64,000 nucleotides of DNA from Theocolax elegans (lineage: Eukaryota > Arthropoda > Insecta > Hymenoptera > Cerocephalidae). Each line of letters opens with the position of its first letter. Position 1 is the stretch's first letter. Shown in pieces: positions 19,296 to 31,069 of this stretch. A program made the translations under genes and the position numbers. The notes below the pieces were generated by a model. That model saw nothing but the letters and a program-made list of their open reading frames with translations, searched no databases and had not been told where the DNA came from. Location of the stretch: positions 45,588,307 to 45,652,306 of the forward strand of contig CM047426.1 of the NCBI GenBank assembly GCA_026168455.1, in the 5' to 3' direction.

Positions 19296-20043
19296 TTTAT
19301 TGGGTTTTTATGGGGTAGAGACCCCGTAAACACAAAAGTATACAGTGCGTTGAATAACAATATCAATAATAAAATAAAATAACAAACAATATTAACAATA
19401 TAAAAGTAATTATAAAAAAAAAGTATAAAAAAACGCAGTGATATAATCGTGATAAATTAAAACGCAAAAACGCAAAAAGCAACAGTATACAAAATGATTG
19501 AAAATTAAAAGATAACAATTAGTAACGCATAGAAAGTAAGCATATAAAATAAGGTGAAAAAAAATAAAAGATAAATACTGCGATGGTTTATTGCATGCTG
19601 GAAGGTAAGCCTATCTCGCTAACTTTGCTTAAATCGCTTAAATCACTTAAATCGCTTGTAAGGGGACGGACTAAATTTTCGTTTATCACTCTTTCTTCCC
19701 ATGCAATGGAGTCGAGACGAGGGAGGTGTTCGAAGATAAATGATTTGAAGGTGTTAAGATGAGCTGGATCAAATGATATGAAGGGGAATGAATTTAACTG
19801 CTTAGTGGCGGTGATGACAAATGATTTGTGGAGTGATTCAGTACGAGGTAGTAAATAGGTCAGCGGTTTAGGAGGATGACGGGATGAAAAGCATTGATCA
19901 GTAGAGCTAAATGGCGGAATCCTGTTCTCAGATTTCCTGAGTTGGGAGAGGGTGAGTGACTCGGCCCCCATTTCCGAGAGTTCGATTTTTACCTCCTGCG
20001 ACAGTGGAGGAAGAGGATTGCAACTAGGGCGCCTCAAAGTCAT
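19293..20043 (-). mobile_element. Non-LTR retrotransposon fragment A, 3' end with (TC)n tail
   Basis: On the minus strand a coding end (20043-19588) is followed by a 3' UTR of about 295 bp. The UTR ends with a GGGGTCTCTACCCC hairpin, AATAAATTA and the (TC)n tract. The coding part has RTESLHKSF, QLNSFPF and FKSFIFEHL, the usual C-terminal pattern after a non-LTR RT domain. The last coding residues include a short DLS repeat. Everything upstream of the C-terminus is missing. Confidence 0.65.
19588..20043 (-). pseudogene. C-terminal end of a non-LTR ORF2
   Basis: About 150 residues. The middle part (PRTESLHKSFVITATKQL) matches the pattern R-(T/N)-x-x-x-x-x-SF-x-x-x-A-x-x-L-x-N found downstream of the thumb in CR1/Jockey ORF2 proteins such as 15707-18580. 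The N-terminal third is proline-rich and may not be native coding. No catalytic motif remains. Confidence 0.55.
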
Positions 20044-21783
20044 GTTGTTTCACCGAGCCTGTGTTGGCGATCAACTGCCCAACATGCTATATGATTGATA
20101 CACTAACACGCTTAGTTATTGAACACATGCCGTTGGCGGCTATACAATTCATCAGAGCAACCGTGGTCATGGAAGACCTTACCCCAGACCGCAAACGCCG
20201 AGATGTCTCACAGAGGTGTGTTATCGAATGACGGGAAGCCTTCCAGGCTTTTAAAAGTATTTCTCCCGACGTTTCCTTACGTAGGTTCGATGCACCATAA
20301 ACTCGCACGAGAAGGCATTAAGAGCGTCAAGCTCCGAGCCCGATCATGCCGACTACACTATTGTCGAAAGTGAGTGAAGTCGAAAACCATTTTGGCCGGA
20401 CTCTTCTATATTGTTCCGGCTCGGTGTATACCGGGGTGGGAACAGCCTAAAAATGCCTTCGAAAATCATTGTGGAGTTCAGCATACCTTAAGGACTCAAC
20501 TCAGTCTCTGGCAAGCCAAAGCAGGAGATCAACTGAGGGGAAATTCCTTAGGAATACGTTCCACACGCCTCGAAAGGGGCGAAACCAGCATTGTGCAGAA
20601 AGTTGTTTCGTGAAAATGGTCCAGGTAACTCGGATTTACTCGGGTAGATAATAAATTTCCGCCTATCGCCTAGCAAGTGATGGGTCCACCACTGTGGGTA
20701 AAGGGCCTCGGCCGGAGTCATAGCAGCTCCCAAAAGCAAGGAACCTCAGAAGCACAATGTAGGGTTGAACAACCAAATACAGGTCGATTTCTTTAAGCAA
20801 GGGTTAGTAGGTTCGCCGAAGGCCCTCGAGAAGAAGTTAGCCTTTCAATCACTCAGTTAAGAGTTGGGCTCCCTTATGGCAGCCTCCGAACTATCCTAGC
20901 TAAGAACTCAGGTCTTCGGACAAGAGCTCATCACCCGCCCGTAAGGTAATGGTTTTTCCATTTCAGGAGATTTTTCGAAAGTAGCGTAAAAGGATAGCGA
21001 GGAGACAGACCAAGAAGTAAGGGTAACTCAAATTGAACCAGTTTAGCACTTGGAAATTTCGAAAGCATGGAAGTCGATGGGTACTACGTGGACCCTTTGG
21101 GGATTCTCGAACGCTAACTAAGGAGAATCTCTATTCCATTCCAGTGCGATCTAAAGCCTGAGCAGTTTGCCAAGGCGAGTCTTACCATAGAGTACCACAG
21201 AGAGAAACACCCGATTATGACGCTTAAAGGCAGGCAACCATACCTAGCCTGAATCTTGTACATAATAGAACTGCCAAATGCAGACAAACTCGAGAAGCAA
21301 TTAATCTTGTAAATAATAGAGATCCGGAGAGCGGCAATCAGCCGTGATCCGGTAGCGTAAGCGAGATTGGCCTAATGCCTTGTAAATATAAAGATTTCTA
21401 TGGAGAGCATACTAATACGATCAAAAGATGGAATATGAATCCAAATGATTATCCATCAGTGCACTATTTGAACCCTCTGGATATAATCAATCAAAATCAA
21501 AAACAAATCCATTGGGTAATGAAAAGAAATGCACAAAACACGATTCTAGATTCCGTCTCAAAGAGACAAAGTAGTGTAATGTGTAGATAGTAGATTTAAG
21601 ATAATAATATAATATAATATAAGGATTTGTAAATATTGTAAAAAGTAGGAAACGTCAAGTTAGTCTTAAGAAGAACCTCTCCAGCCGTACGGACCCGGCA
21701 CTCGCTTATTTTTCACTTCTATTTTCGATATCTTGTGGGGGATATCGTAGAAATCTTTTTTAAACGTTTAATTTAGGAGATAA
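20044..21783 (+). other. Decayed coding-like region, not recognised
   Basis: Composition is more GC-rich and codon-like than the AT-rich spacers. Plus-strand pieces read as protein for 40-80 codons before stops, for example TLTRLVIEHMPLAAIQFI near 20100-20150. Short frames occur at 20119-20373, 20374-20613 and 21375-21590, the last a 71-codon frame. No domain is evident. Because an R1-like endonuclease begins directly downstream on the same strand, this may be its decayed 5' region and ORF1. That is inference from position only. Confidence 0.35.
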
Positions 21784-22767
21784 TTGCACTCGAGTGGACC
21801 GCTAACAAGCGCTTACCATCCAAAGATGCCCTCTTCCAATAAGGAACGGCAGTGTCCTCGAAAGCGGAAGGGTGGATCGACGAAAGGGTCCTCCAAGGCG
21901 GTACGCCTGGACACAAACCCTGTCGATCAAATAAGTTTAGCTAGGAGTCGGACTCGTACGGACGGGCCTCAAACAGAGTCAAGCTCTAACAGAGGCCTGA
22001 AAGTTAAGATCCTCCAGCTAAACATGGCTCGTGCGAGAAACGTCACAGACGAAACTCGCGAACACATGGTCAGAGCAGGAGTAGATTTGGCTCTAGTTCA
22101 AGAACCATACTCCTTTAAAGGATGTATCTCGGGGATTGGACTGAGCATTGGTACGATAGTGGGGACCAAACCCGGGGAAAAACCCTCGGCTGCTATTTTA
22201 TATAGCTCTGGTACCCTCACGTACACACGAATCTCCCAGTACTGCACCAGCCACTGCGTATGCTCAATGGTGAGCGGTCGCTTTGGCAGCCTCTATGTGA
22301 TCACTTTATACTGCCAATTCAGAGATCCCATAGGGATATATCTGACGCAGCTTAGACTCATTCTATCCGAGCTTAAAGACCAAAAGGTTCTTATAGCAAT
22401 GGACGCGAATGCTAAGTCTACCTGGTGGGACTCGCCGACGAGAGATGGCAGAGGACAACTACTTGAGGACTTTATTCTCGAGCACAACCTTACAGTAGTG
22501 AACCGGCAAGGGCAACAGGTGAGTAGCCGGGAATTGTACCAGGCATTCAACAAGTTTGCTAAAAAGTACATAGAACCTTCCAAGCTGAAACTTGAGGACA
22601 ACCCCAGAGACCGACCCCAGACTCCAAAGACGCCTAACCCGTGTGATAGTCAAAGAGCGGATGTTTCGAGGAAACGGCCACTCCCCTGGCAATCATGCAT
22701 GAAGCACTGTACTGTGAAGCTGGTCAGACTGTCTCATCAGACTCTCCAGTCCGTACAGAGTGCTTAA
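21784..22767 (+). pseudogene. R1-like non-LTR endonuclease fragment
   Basis: A basic N-terminal segment (residues 1-75) is followed by an apurinic-type endonuclease: ILQLNMARARNVTDE, then LVQEPYSFKG, YGVITLY-like YVITLYCQF, IAMDANAKSTWWDS, and GRGQLLEDFILEHNLTVVNR. The N-M-A-R start, the QEPY motif and DANAKS are characteristic of R1-clade endonucleases (family knowledge). After about residue 235 the sequence turns into unrelated lysine-rich residues, so the C-terminal endonuclease strand and all of the RT are gone. No 28S rDNA target is visible next to it. Not functional. Confidence 0.7.
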
Positions 22768-23044
22768 GGGCTTCCCTCAACAGGGAACGCCAGTCGAATC
22801 CCATCGTGGAATAGTTAGAACCCTTGATTTGAACGGCCTCGTCTGAACGACGAGAATAGAGGGATCTAACGCTTCACGGAATGCAAAGGAATTTCTCCTA
22901 AAAAAAAAATATTCAACGTAAAATCCCATGCACCCTCTGTGAGATAGATAAGACGTGCTTGGACCAATCCAGAGTTGGCAGCAGCCAGACGCCCAATGAT
23001 TTCACCTGGTTTTCATAGTGGAGGTAATTGTTCGACAGCTTAAC
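22768..23044. other. Spacer between two decayed non-LTR elements
   Basis: Holds an A9 run near 22900 that could be the remnant tail of a retroelement. Otherwise nothing recognisable. Confidence 0.4.
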
Positions 23045-25090
23045 TCACGGGGCGGTGGTTAGGTCTATACGCGAGATGTATGCCTTACTGCCCAGGATCA
23101 TTACTTTAGTTTTATTTCCACTTAAGTTTAGGCCGTTTAAGGTTGCCCAAGATGCAACCGCGTTGGCATCACTCGTGATACGTTGGACACCTAGTTCGAA
23201 TTCCCCCGGGGGAAAAGAGTAATAAACCTGAGCACCATCGGCGTATATCATGTAATTACTAAATTCGAGTACTTCGGGAAGGTCGTTAATGAAGACCGAA
23301 AAAAGCAAAGGACCCAAAACACTGCCCTGCGGTACGCCTGAATTTACCCCAAGCCAGTCAGAGCAGACGCCCAACTCATCCGCAACTGCTTGCGAATGAC
23401 TAAGTAGTGGAAAAACCACCTCAATACCGTATTCGAACAACCTATAGATTTCGCTTTAGAGAGGGCACGCTGAAGTCCTAGGGAACTAATTGAATCAAAT
23501 TCAAATTTGGGCGGACTAGATAGGTCAGGGACGGAGGAATAAATTGAATTTAAAAAGAAAGGTGAGAGTGGAGGAACCCGATGTGAAATAGATACATAGT
23601 AGTTATTTAATTGCTGGGTGGTGAAAGTATCCAATGGAGACAAGTTAGACTTAGAGCATAATCCCAGGTTTTTAATTCCCTCCATTTAGCTTTCGGGTTT
23701 GCAGCATTTTTTAGCTTGTTTGTGAGATAGTTGATTTGAGATTCTATTTCTTAATAGTTTGAATTTTTCATAGTCTTCCATGCGGTTTGAGGATTTGAAG
23801 GTTTTGAAGGCAATTTTCCTAGACTTAATAAGTCCTCTAACCTCTGCTGTCACCCATGGTTTGGATTTGTTGCCAATCATTACCAGTTTAGCCGGCGCAA
23901 GGGTATCGAAAGCGGAGAGAGCAGATACCATGAGGTGAGATATGGACGCTAGGAATTAGAGGATGAAACGTCATGAAAATAATTATGATTATGAAGCAGC
24001 GAGTTGTGATGGTGAGGAGAGAGCATTGCGATTTGCGATACCTGGCTAATTTTATGAAAGTTATGAGTTGTGAATAATAAATTAGGTGAAGACATGCTGG
24101 GTGAGTGACTGAGATGAGGTATGGAAAATAAATTAGATGATGACATGTTGAGTGGATTTGTGTGGTGAGTAGTTATAAATGAGTTAGGTGACTGGATGTG
24201 GGATATATGGTTGTTGGGAGGACAAGACAACAACTTAGACGAATTTAAATTCAAATTCAAGTACAAGTTCGAAATCTGGTCAGGCGACTCTATAGGACTT
24301 GCAATATGAGGACTAGATGAAAATTGAGATGAGTGAGGTGAGGTAGAATTGCAAATGGAGTTGAAAGTTAATCCCTTTCAAATCGCGTGACCAGTACCTC
24401 TTTATTTTAGGCGAATCTCTATTAGTCAGTAACTGAATTGCTATGTAATCGTGACCCGCAGCAAAAGGGGTCGTTGATTTAAAATAACTGAAATCAGGCA
24501 AAGGATCACTAATCAGGAAGAGATCAAGCCATGTGTGTGAATAACCTAAGGACGTGACAGCATGATGAGTTGGATCGGAATCAATGAGTGATAGATTGAG
24601 AGCTGCTATATTGGCTCTCATCATGTCTGCCGCGGCACTTGAAGACTTCATATCAATATTGAAGTCTCCGGTGATAATAGTGAGACCATGGGAAGGAAGG
24701 ATATCAAATAATAATTCTAAAATAACAGTAGGGTAAGATGCTGCTGGCCGTCTGTGAACTACGCTCAAAATCAGCGAAGTCGATTTGCCGACAATATGTA
24801 ATATAAAAAACTCAGGAGAGTTTGAGAACAGCTTATCAGAATGAGCCAGCAAATTAACTTTATATTCATCTCTGACATGTGCAGCAACACCTCCTCCTTC
24901 CTTACTCACTCGATCAAGTCTGTAAAGGGAGTACCCTGGCAATTTTACTACATCAGAGGAGTCAGATTCTGTTATAAAGGTCTCATTGAGAGCAATCACA
25001 TCATAGACTTGTGGACAAATTAAGGCTTCTATTGATGAAAAGTGTGTCTTGAGCCTGTTAATATTAAGATGAATGATAGAGAAGGAATGA
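23045..25090 (-). pseudogene. Element C ORF2: endonuclease and incomplete RT
   Basis: Endonuclease is nearly complete: an LNINRLKTHF start near 25080, then ALNETFI, GGVAAHVRD, VHRRPAASYP, ITGDFNIDM, YSHTWLDLFLISD and GHDYIAIQL. A region of repetitive S/H/N-rich coding follows (24266-23949). RT fragments include SKPWVTAEVR and LQRALSKAKSIG; the frame then jumps to TVLRWFFHYL, so the RT fingers and first palm motifs are deleted. SGVPQGSVLGPLLF and YMIYADGAQVY follow; the second catalytic aspartate of YADD is glycine. The RT cannot be active. Confidence 0.8.
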
Positions 25091-27028
25091 ATGTGTATGT
25101 GTGAATGAGATAGAGACGTCTGACCAGCTGCCCCTCATAAGGGAAGAAGTACAGAATTTGACGGTAGAGTGAGGAGTTCAGCATCGGAGTTAACACGGAC
25201 CAATGCTCCTTTTTCTCTTTACGCATATAAACAACATAATTTTTAATTACCGGGCGCAAATAGCCTAACTCCTTTGCTTTACGCAGGGATTTCGTCCATA
25301 GGTCATGTATCGATTTCGGCCACAGTGGCCTAATAAATAAGGAAGACTCCCCTCCCGTTCCGAAATCTTTTGAAATTGTCGCATCCCTTAGAAGGTGGGC
25401 TCTTTCTATAATTAGGTCTCTGACCCCAGGTGAAGTAACCCTTCACATCAAGTCTTTTGACGTGGTGAGAACGGATGGTTCGTTCATCGATTGGCTCAAA
25501 TTGGATGAATTGATGGAATTAATCCAACGCGGTAACCATTAATTTAAGGTCGCTTAGTGTGGAGACGACAGGTAGACCTGTGAACAAGAGATCACAAGAG
25601 TTTTTATCTTGACTAGCGATATCGTCCACTGTTACCGGTGTCGAGGGAGGATCACGAACGAGAAGTCTGTTGACGTTGACTTCAAGACGCTTGACACGAG
25701 TTCCTACTTCACCGAAACGTTCATTAACGCTTGTTTTAAGTGTATCCACGCGTCCGCGTAACAAGTTTAGCTCGGCGCTTAAGGGGACAAGCCTGGGTTA
25801 AAACCTGAAAAAGAAGCAATTGTTTTAATCATATAAAAAATTTTTCAATTTACATTTAGGATTGTGTAAACAAGTATACTTAGAATATATACTATGTTAA
25901 GTTAATTTACCTGGGTTAAAGCTGTATTCGAAGCCATTTTCCAGGTTACGCTGGCCATGTCAGCGTAGAACCCATTTTTTCATCCAAAGCCACTTGCCGC
26001 AGGCTTACTTTCTTGCTGCTCCACCTTTTTAACCCAGGTTGGAAGAACATCACCTCAGTTATTATTTAATCCACTTGAATGGACAACTTTTCTGAAACAA
26101 AGAAAGAAAAAAATTTTTTACTGAATTTTAGTAATTTTTTTCATTTTTATTGATTTTTTTGACCAAAAATAGTATCTAACTCACCTGGAAACAATTTTTA
26201 ACTCAGTCTGCTCCATTCAAGTGGTTCTAAATGTAGATATCAAGGTTTCCTCAAAATTGCATCCAAATTGAATGATAGGATCTAAGATATCCTGCGGCAA
26301 GTGGCTTTGGATGAAAAAATGGGTTCTTCGCTGTCATGGCCAGCGTAACCTGGAAAATGGCTGCGAATACAGCTTTAACCCAGGTAAATTAACTTAACAT
26401 AGTATATATTCTAAGTATACTTGTTTACACAATCCTAAATGTAAATTGAAAAATTTTTTATATGATTAAAACAATTGCTTCTTTTTCAGGTTTTAACCCA
26501 GGCTTGTCCCCTTAATATGTTGAGTTTTGAGTCTACGCCGTTGACTTTGACCTCTACCCTCTCGACTAATTTCACAATAGCGCGCTCAAAACTAGTGAAC
26601 CACGCTGGAGGAGCGTCCGCCATCGCGACGGTATCCCGAGTACCGCCCGAACGTTCTGCATTGGGAGCAGGAGGTGTGGTTGCACGAGGTTGCTTAGCAA
26701 CCTGTGTCAATGATGGCGATGGGGGCGAGGCCAAGCGCTTCGCGCATGACGTGGTGGGGGGGGTTTCGAGAGTCTCCGCGGCTATCACGCTCGTCGCCGC
26801 ACTCGCAGTACGCGGCCCAGTAGGTGCTGGCCCCGCCCGATATAATTCGCCACTAACACTCAAGGCCACAGATGCCCGCACTAAATGACAGCACCGCCGT
26901 ATGTTTGTATCAGCTAGAATTGATACGCAGTGCGAGTGCGTGATGTTATTGCACGACGGACATACCTCCGAATAATCCTTTCTTGTAATTCGCACTTTAC
27001 AAACGAAACAGCTTCGCGCAGAGGACAT
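25029..27028 (-). pseudogene. Element C ORF1, split by a MITE
   Basis: The likely start ATG at 27026-27028 is followed by a CFVCKVRITRKDYSEVC... Cys/His finger of PHD-like spacing (CxxC, CxxC, HxxC), an S/T/P-rich linker and a coiled-coil-like segment (FERAIVKLVERVEVKVNG). A TTAA MITE (25783-26511) enters in the codon phase that lets the frame run on to the segment at 25764-25519 (LKTSVNERFGEVGTRVKRLE, then LLFTGLP). A stop near 25519 and shifts follow. The last part (LRKAKELGYLRPVIKNYVVY) matches the FP25-like end of the other ORF1 proteins here. Confidence 0.7.
25783..26511. mobile_element. piggyBac-like MITE, 729 bp, TTAA target duplication
   Basis: TTAA at 25779-25782 and 26512-26515 flanks a palindromic element starting GGGGACAAGCC and ending GGCTTGTCCCC. 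The two arms match as inverted repeats over about 240 bp each (25783-26020 against 26275-26511), with a unique centre of about 255 bp. It encodes nothing. The TTAA duplication and terminal G/C triplet or more are the marks of piggyBac-type elements. The flanking ORF1 frame is kept if the element and one TTAA are disregarded. Confidence 0.9.
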
Positions 27029-27423
27029 TGCGTCTGTATCGAAGTGACGAGGCGGCTCAGTGCTGGAGTGGTGCGTGATGTCACGACAGGTGCGGTGGCG
27101 AGATGGTGGAAGAGAGAAGGGGAGCTGAGACGGCCGTAGAACCGATGAAGCCCGAGAGAGGCGCCCTTGTAGACAAGATGTGCAAAATTTCGGCTGCCTG
27201 ATTGCCGCTCTAGGCAGAGATAACCTCAAAGTTGGCGATAGTTTGCAATGAAAAATTGAGGCGGAAAAATCAACTGCTAAGGCAAACTTTATTAAAAGGT
27301 GCAATCTGCAGTCACTCTTATGATATGGGCTATAAAGCTCAGGAACAAGCGTGAGAAATAGGGCAAAGGTGAAAAGACGGAGCGAATATTAATAGCGGTA
27401 ATTCGACTCACTTTGCGCGCACA

Positions 27424-27461
27424 GAACAGAGAGAGAGACAGAGAGAGAGAGACAGAGAGAG
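27424..27461. repeat. GA-rich microsatellite
   Basis: Interrupted (GA)n tract with two CAGAGA interruptions, just upstream of element C on its strand. Confidence 0.85.
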
Positions 27462-27776
27462 TCTAAAAATAGATGCGCCTCGCCATACCGGCCCTTTGGC
27501 AGGCCTCGCAGGTAGACATGGTTTATTTACGTCTCCCCATGCCCCCCTATAACTACTTTTAAGGAATGAATTTGTTTACAATAATCAAAATAAATATGTG
27601 GGCTCGGTACTAACGGGAAAAATAAATTGGATATAATTATGAATCAAAACGCAAATTTTAAAAGAGGGTGCAAAGTACAAATTAGGGGAGAAATGGAAGA
27701 AACAGGTTATTAATTTTATGCCGCAAAAATGTTATAAGTCCTTCTTTAAAATTAATACAAAAATTTATTTATTTAA

Positions 27777-28197
27777 CCCATCAAGTCCCAACCGACCATT
27801 TCACAGTCGATTTGTTTTTTGCTTAGAAAAAATAGAGAATAGACTAGAATAAAAAAGGAAATGACTGTTTCTTATGTAAAATTACCTACTCTATCTGAAT
27901 TCAGCATCAGATTTTAATTTTTTTCAAATGGTCGTTTTACAATGTGCATTTGATTTTGTCGTCAAAATTAGAAAATAAAGGCCCACAGTCGATTTTCAAA
28001 AAATGGAATTTTTTTTTTACTTTGAGCGGCTACATTGAATTTTCCGTGGAAAATATAAAAAATCTGATGCTGAATTCAGATAGAGCAGGTAATTTTACAT
28101 AAGAAACAGTCATTTCCTTTTCTATTCTAGTCTATTCTCTATTTTTTCTAAGCGAAAAACAAATCGACTGTGAAATGGTCGGTTGGGACTTAATGGG
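27777..28197. mobile_element. Second piggyBac-like MITE, 421 bp, TTAA target duplication
   Basis: TTAA at 27773-27776 and 28198-28201 flanks an element starting CCCATCAAGTCCCAACCGACC-like and ending in its inverse. The arms are inverted repeats of about 170-200 bp with a few mismatches (for example CATCAAGTCC against GGACTTAATG), around a short unique centre near 27925-28050. No coding. The termini differ from those of the MITE at 25783, so it is a separate family. Confidence 0.87.
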
Positions 28198-28201
28198 TTA
28201 A

Positions 28202-29261
28202 GAAGAAAGTTTTGTTACTCTAAAAGTACAAAATATTAATGACATAGAACTTTTAGGCGATTATCCTTCGCCATTAAATTAACTTATTTTAGGAGGTGAA
28301 GTTCTATTTAGATTCGTTTACAATAATCTACAATTTTAATAAGTAGTTACTAAATACTGCAATTTAGTAAGTGTATGCACTTTAGTATTTTTGGTAAGTT
28401 AATTTTTCATTAACATTTATAATTATTAAAATATAAATATAAAATGTAAAAGAATTTATAAACTTTAAAATTTACAGTTAATATTTAATATGTATTTATT
28501 TTTCATCATTTGTATTCTTATTTCATTAAACTAAATTTTGGTAAAAGTTTTTTATTTATAAATTATAATCATATTAAAAAATAAACTAAATTTTTGTATA
28601 GAACCCAAAGCACCATAACAGTACCTCCAAGGTGGTGTGTAAATCTGTTTAATTTCTAAGATGTCTATGGTAGTGAAAAAATAATAGAATTTGAAACATT
28701 ATTTTAAACATATTAATTATGAAAAACCTTTTTCGAAATTAAAAATAGGGGGCTGGTGAAGTGGGCGAAGTCTCCCAAGTATATATATATATATTTTTGT
28801 TTTCAAAAATATATATACTTTCAAAAGTTGATACACTTTCAAAAATAACCTAATATTTATCCACTGCGAGCGATTCAAAAAAATTTTGAAGCGCATTAGC
28901 GTTCTAATAGTTTGTAGCTTGTAATTGGCTTGCGAGTTCGTAAAAATTTATGTTAATTGTAAGAATTACAAAAAATTTCAAAAATTTAAAATTCATTTTC
29001 ATATCAATATTTACAAATTTTATTGTAAGTTTTTAAAATGCCACAACTTTTAGGTAGCGTTTAATAAAAATAACCAATTAAATGAATAAAATTATTTTAT
29101 TTAAAATAACTTGTTGTCGAATTTAGGAACCTGAGCAAGGCTCGGCAAAAATTAAACTGTTACACATTATTATTATTATATATTAACTATTCAATATGTA
29201 CATGCTGTAATATATTTCTCCTGTTAGACTTTAATATGAGATTAGAGCGGTTGATGCTGAA
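28202..29261. other. AT-rich single-copy-looking DNA
   Basis: No reading frame or element is recognised. Near 28777-28815 an ATAT-rich inverted repeat around TTTTTGTTTTCAAAAA can form a hairpin. The right part, next to the exon-like frame at 29262-29580, would be the 3' UTR of that gene; AATAAA on the minus strand occurs near 29090. Confidence 0.45.
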
Positions 29262-29580
29262 TTAAAATGTGGAACATTCTTGATCGATATTCTTAATACT
29301 ATTACTGATTTCACAGTTTTCAGCACCATTAATACCGTTTGCAGCTAACAGCGGTATGCTTTCATTATTTTGAATATTTGAGAAAGCACTTAATGAATTA
29401 CTGCTTGTGTTATGTTTTGTATCTTTATTAGCTTGAGTAGAAAATAATTGGTTAACAATTTTATCTATTAAATCCATATCATCATCCAAGATCCACTTAT
29501 TATCGTGATTATTATTACCTAATTTTTGACCATCTATTTTTCCAAATATTCCTGAATTTTTTCGCAGAAGCTGTGTAATC
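29262..29580 (-). CDS. Probable terminal exon of a host gene, unknown product
   Basis: On the minus strand a 3' splice-site-like tract (GATGTTTTTACAG) ends just before about 29580 and is followed by some 105 open codons to a stop at 29262-29264. The encoded tail begins ITQLLRKNSGIFGKIDGQ, has an acidic hydrophobic helix-like stretch (DDDMDLIDKIVNQLF), then an N/S-rich low-complexity end closing in QECSTF. Codon usage and composition do not look like the transposon ORFs, and the sequence is single-copy here. I do not recognise the family. Upstream exons would lie at higher coordinates or beyond, possibly displaced by the repeat array. Confidence 0.45.
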
Positions 29581-29591
29581 TGTAAAAACAT

Positions 29592-29952
29592 CTCTATTTC
29601 GATTATAATTTACTCCAAAGTTAATATTTCACATATAGAATGAAATTTTCATATTGATATAATTTATTCTTATTTATCGTAAATATATACTACTTTTTTT
29701 AGTAAGTTTTTCCGATAGCAAACTCACAAAAAAAGAAAAGATTACATGTCTGCTAAAACCATATTTTAAGATTCTAATACACTAATATATGTACTATAAC
29801 AGTATTAGTCTATTTTGAAGGCTATAAATATTTAGTTTTTATGCAGAACAATATATAGATAATATTAGATACTAATTTTGCCAATAATTGTTAATCATGT
29901 CATTATCTATTGCAAATATATTACATTATATATATTCTATATATATTCTATA
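29592..29952. other. AT-rich spacer, possible intron
   Basis: No gene or repeat is recognised. It lies on the 5' side of the exon-like frame on the minus strand and so could be part of its upstream intron. It ends in a TATATTC-rich stretch before the first (CT)n of the array. Confidence 0.4.
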
Positions 29953-29970
29953 TTCTCTCTCTCTCTCTCT

Positions 29971-30344
29971 CCGATAAGTTATGTAAGCTTAACAAAGTTA
30001 GAATAGTTTTGAGAATTTATAGTACGTTGCGAATTTATAATATAGTATAATTGTAACGAGAATTCATAGTATAGTATAATTGTTTTATGCAACATATATT
30101 TAGTCTTATTAAAATTAGTATTATTTGTAGGTAAAATTTACTGCTATTTATGACTTTGTAACAAAGCAAGGTAGGCAATGTTACACAACTTAAATATATT
30201 TTCCTTACGTTCCGTATGTTTGCTAATTGTTGTTCATCTTTGTTAAATTAATATATCACTTTGCTCATCAGAAAATAAATTCCTAAATAATTCTTTTATA
30301 TTATTTTATATACATTGCGTTACCCGTCGATTCGCTCCACGTAG
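29971..30344 (+). repeat. Module Q, copy 1
   Basis: About 370 bp from CCGATAAGTTATG to CGCTCCACGTAG. Other copies are at 34355-34723, 35461-35829 and 36571-36942. No coding. This copy and the one at 36571 share some small insertions, while 34355 and 35461 share the corresponding deletions. Confidence 0.9.
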
Positions 30345-30356
30345 ATATATATATAT

Positions 30357-31069
30357 GGGAGATTCCATGTGAAGTGATCCAGTTAAAAAATAGAATTTTG
30401 TTTTAATGTATGGAATCAGTAAAAATCTACTTAAATAGAGTGTAACTAAATTTTTAGACCTAAATTTCAATTAGTACCAGAGCTGTAACCAATCAAAAAA
30501 TCGAATTTTTTGAAAAAAATGACTTATTGGCCATCTTATCACTTAATAACTCAAAACCTAACAATTTTTTCTTATATACATTAAATTTGAAAAAGTTTAT
30601 AAATTTCAAGAAGAATCTGTTGAAATATTTCGTTTATATTAGTTTAACACATTGAATATAGTTATAATTAATAAAAACCTTTGTAGTAAAAAAAAGGGTT
30701 GTACGATCAAAAATATTTTATCCATCCAAGAATCTAATTCATCGATGCTTAATTACCTTCAAAATGATGCAAAGTTTGAGTGCGGCAGAGCATTTCGGAC
30801 AAAGTTATGGTGTATTTAGGCAAGTTTCTTAAAAAAAGAGAGCGAATGCATTTTATGAAAAAAACATAGTAACCGTATACTTGCATTCAAACAACATGGC
30901 ACTATTATTCTTCAATAATTCTAAAATATACTATTTAATGTTAGTTACTGATACTTTTCAACCTCTAAGCTGCTTACAAACACAAAGCAGTAGGTATAAG
31001 CAGGTATACCTGTTATATAATTGAATAAATACCTGAAACTTATTAAAATTCCAATAAATCTATCTCTTG

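Larger units (their letters stand above)
23045..27028 (-). mobile_element. Non-LTR retrotransposon C, Jockey/CR1-like, decayed, carrying a MITE
   Basis: Minus-strand order: ORF1 with an N-terminal Cys/His finger, coiled coil and FP25-like end (27028 to about 25029), then endonuclease (about 25090-24313), a low-complexity stretch (24266-23949) and a partial RT (23931-23045). A 729-bp TTAA-flanked MITE interrupts ORF1. Much of the RT palm is deleted and its 3' end is missing. Upstream of the ORF1 ATG (27026-27028) a GA-rich tract lies at 27424-27461. Confidence 0.8.

Noticed and set aside
20044..21783. Ribosomal RNA or a tRNA cluster
   Set aside because: The composition suggested it, but I could find no conserved rRNA core or tRNA cloverleaf; the stretches read better as decayed coding.
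21784..22767. R1 element in 28S rDNA
   Set aside because: The endonuclease looks R1-like, but no rRNA sequence flanks it and the element is truncated; it is treated as a dispersed fragment.
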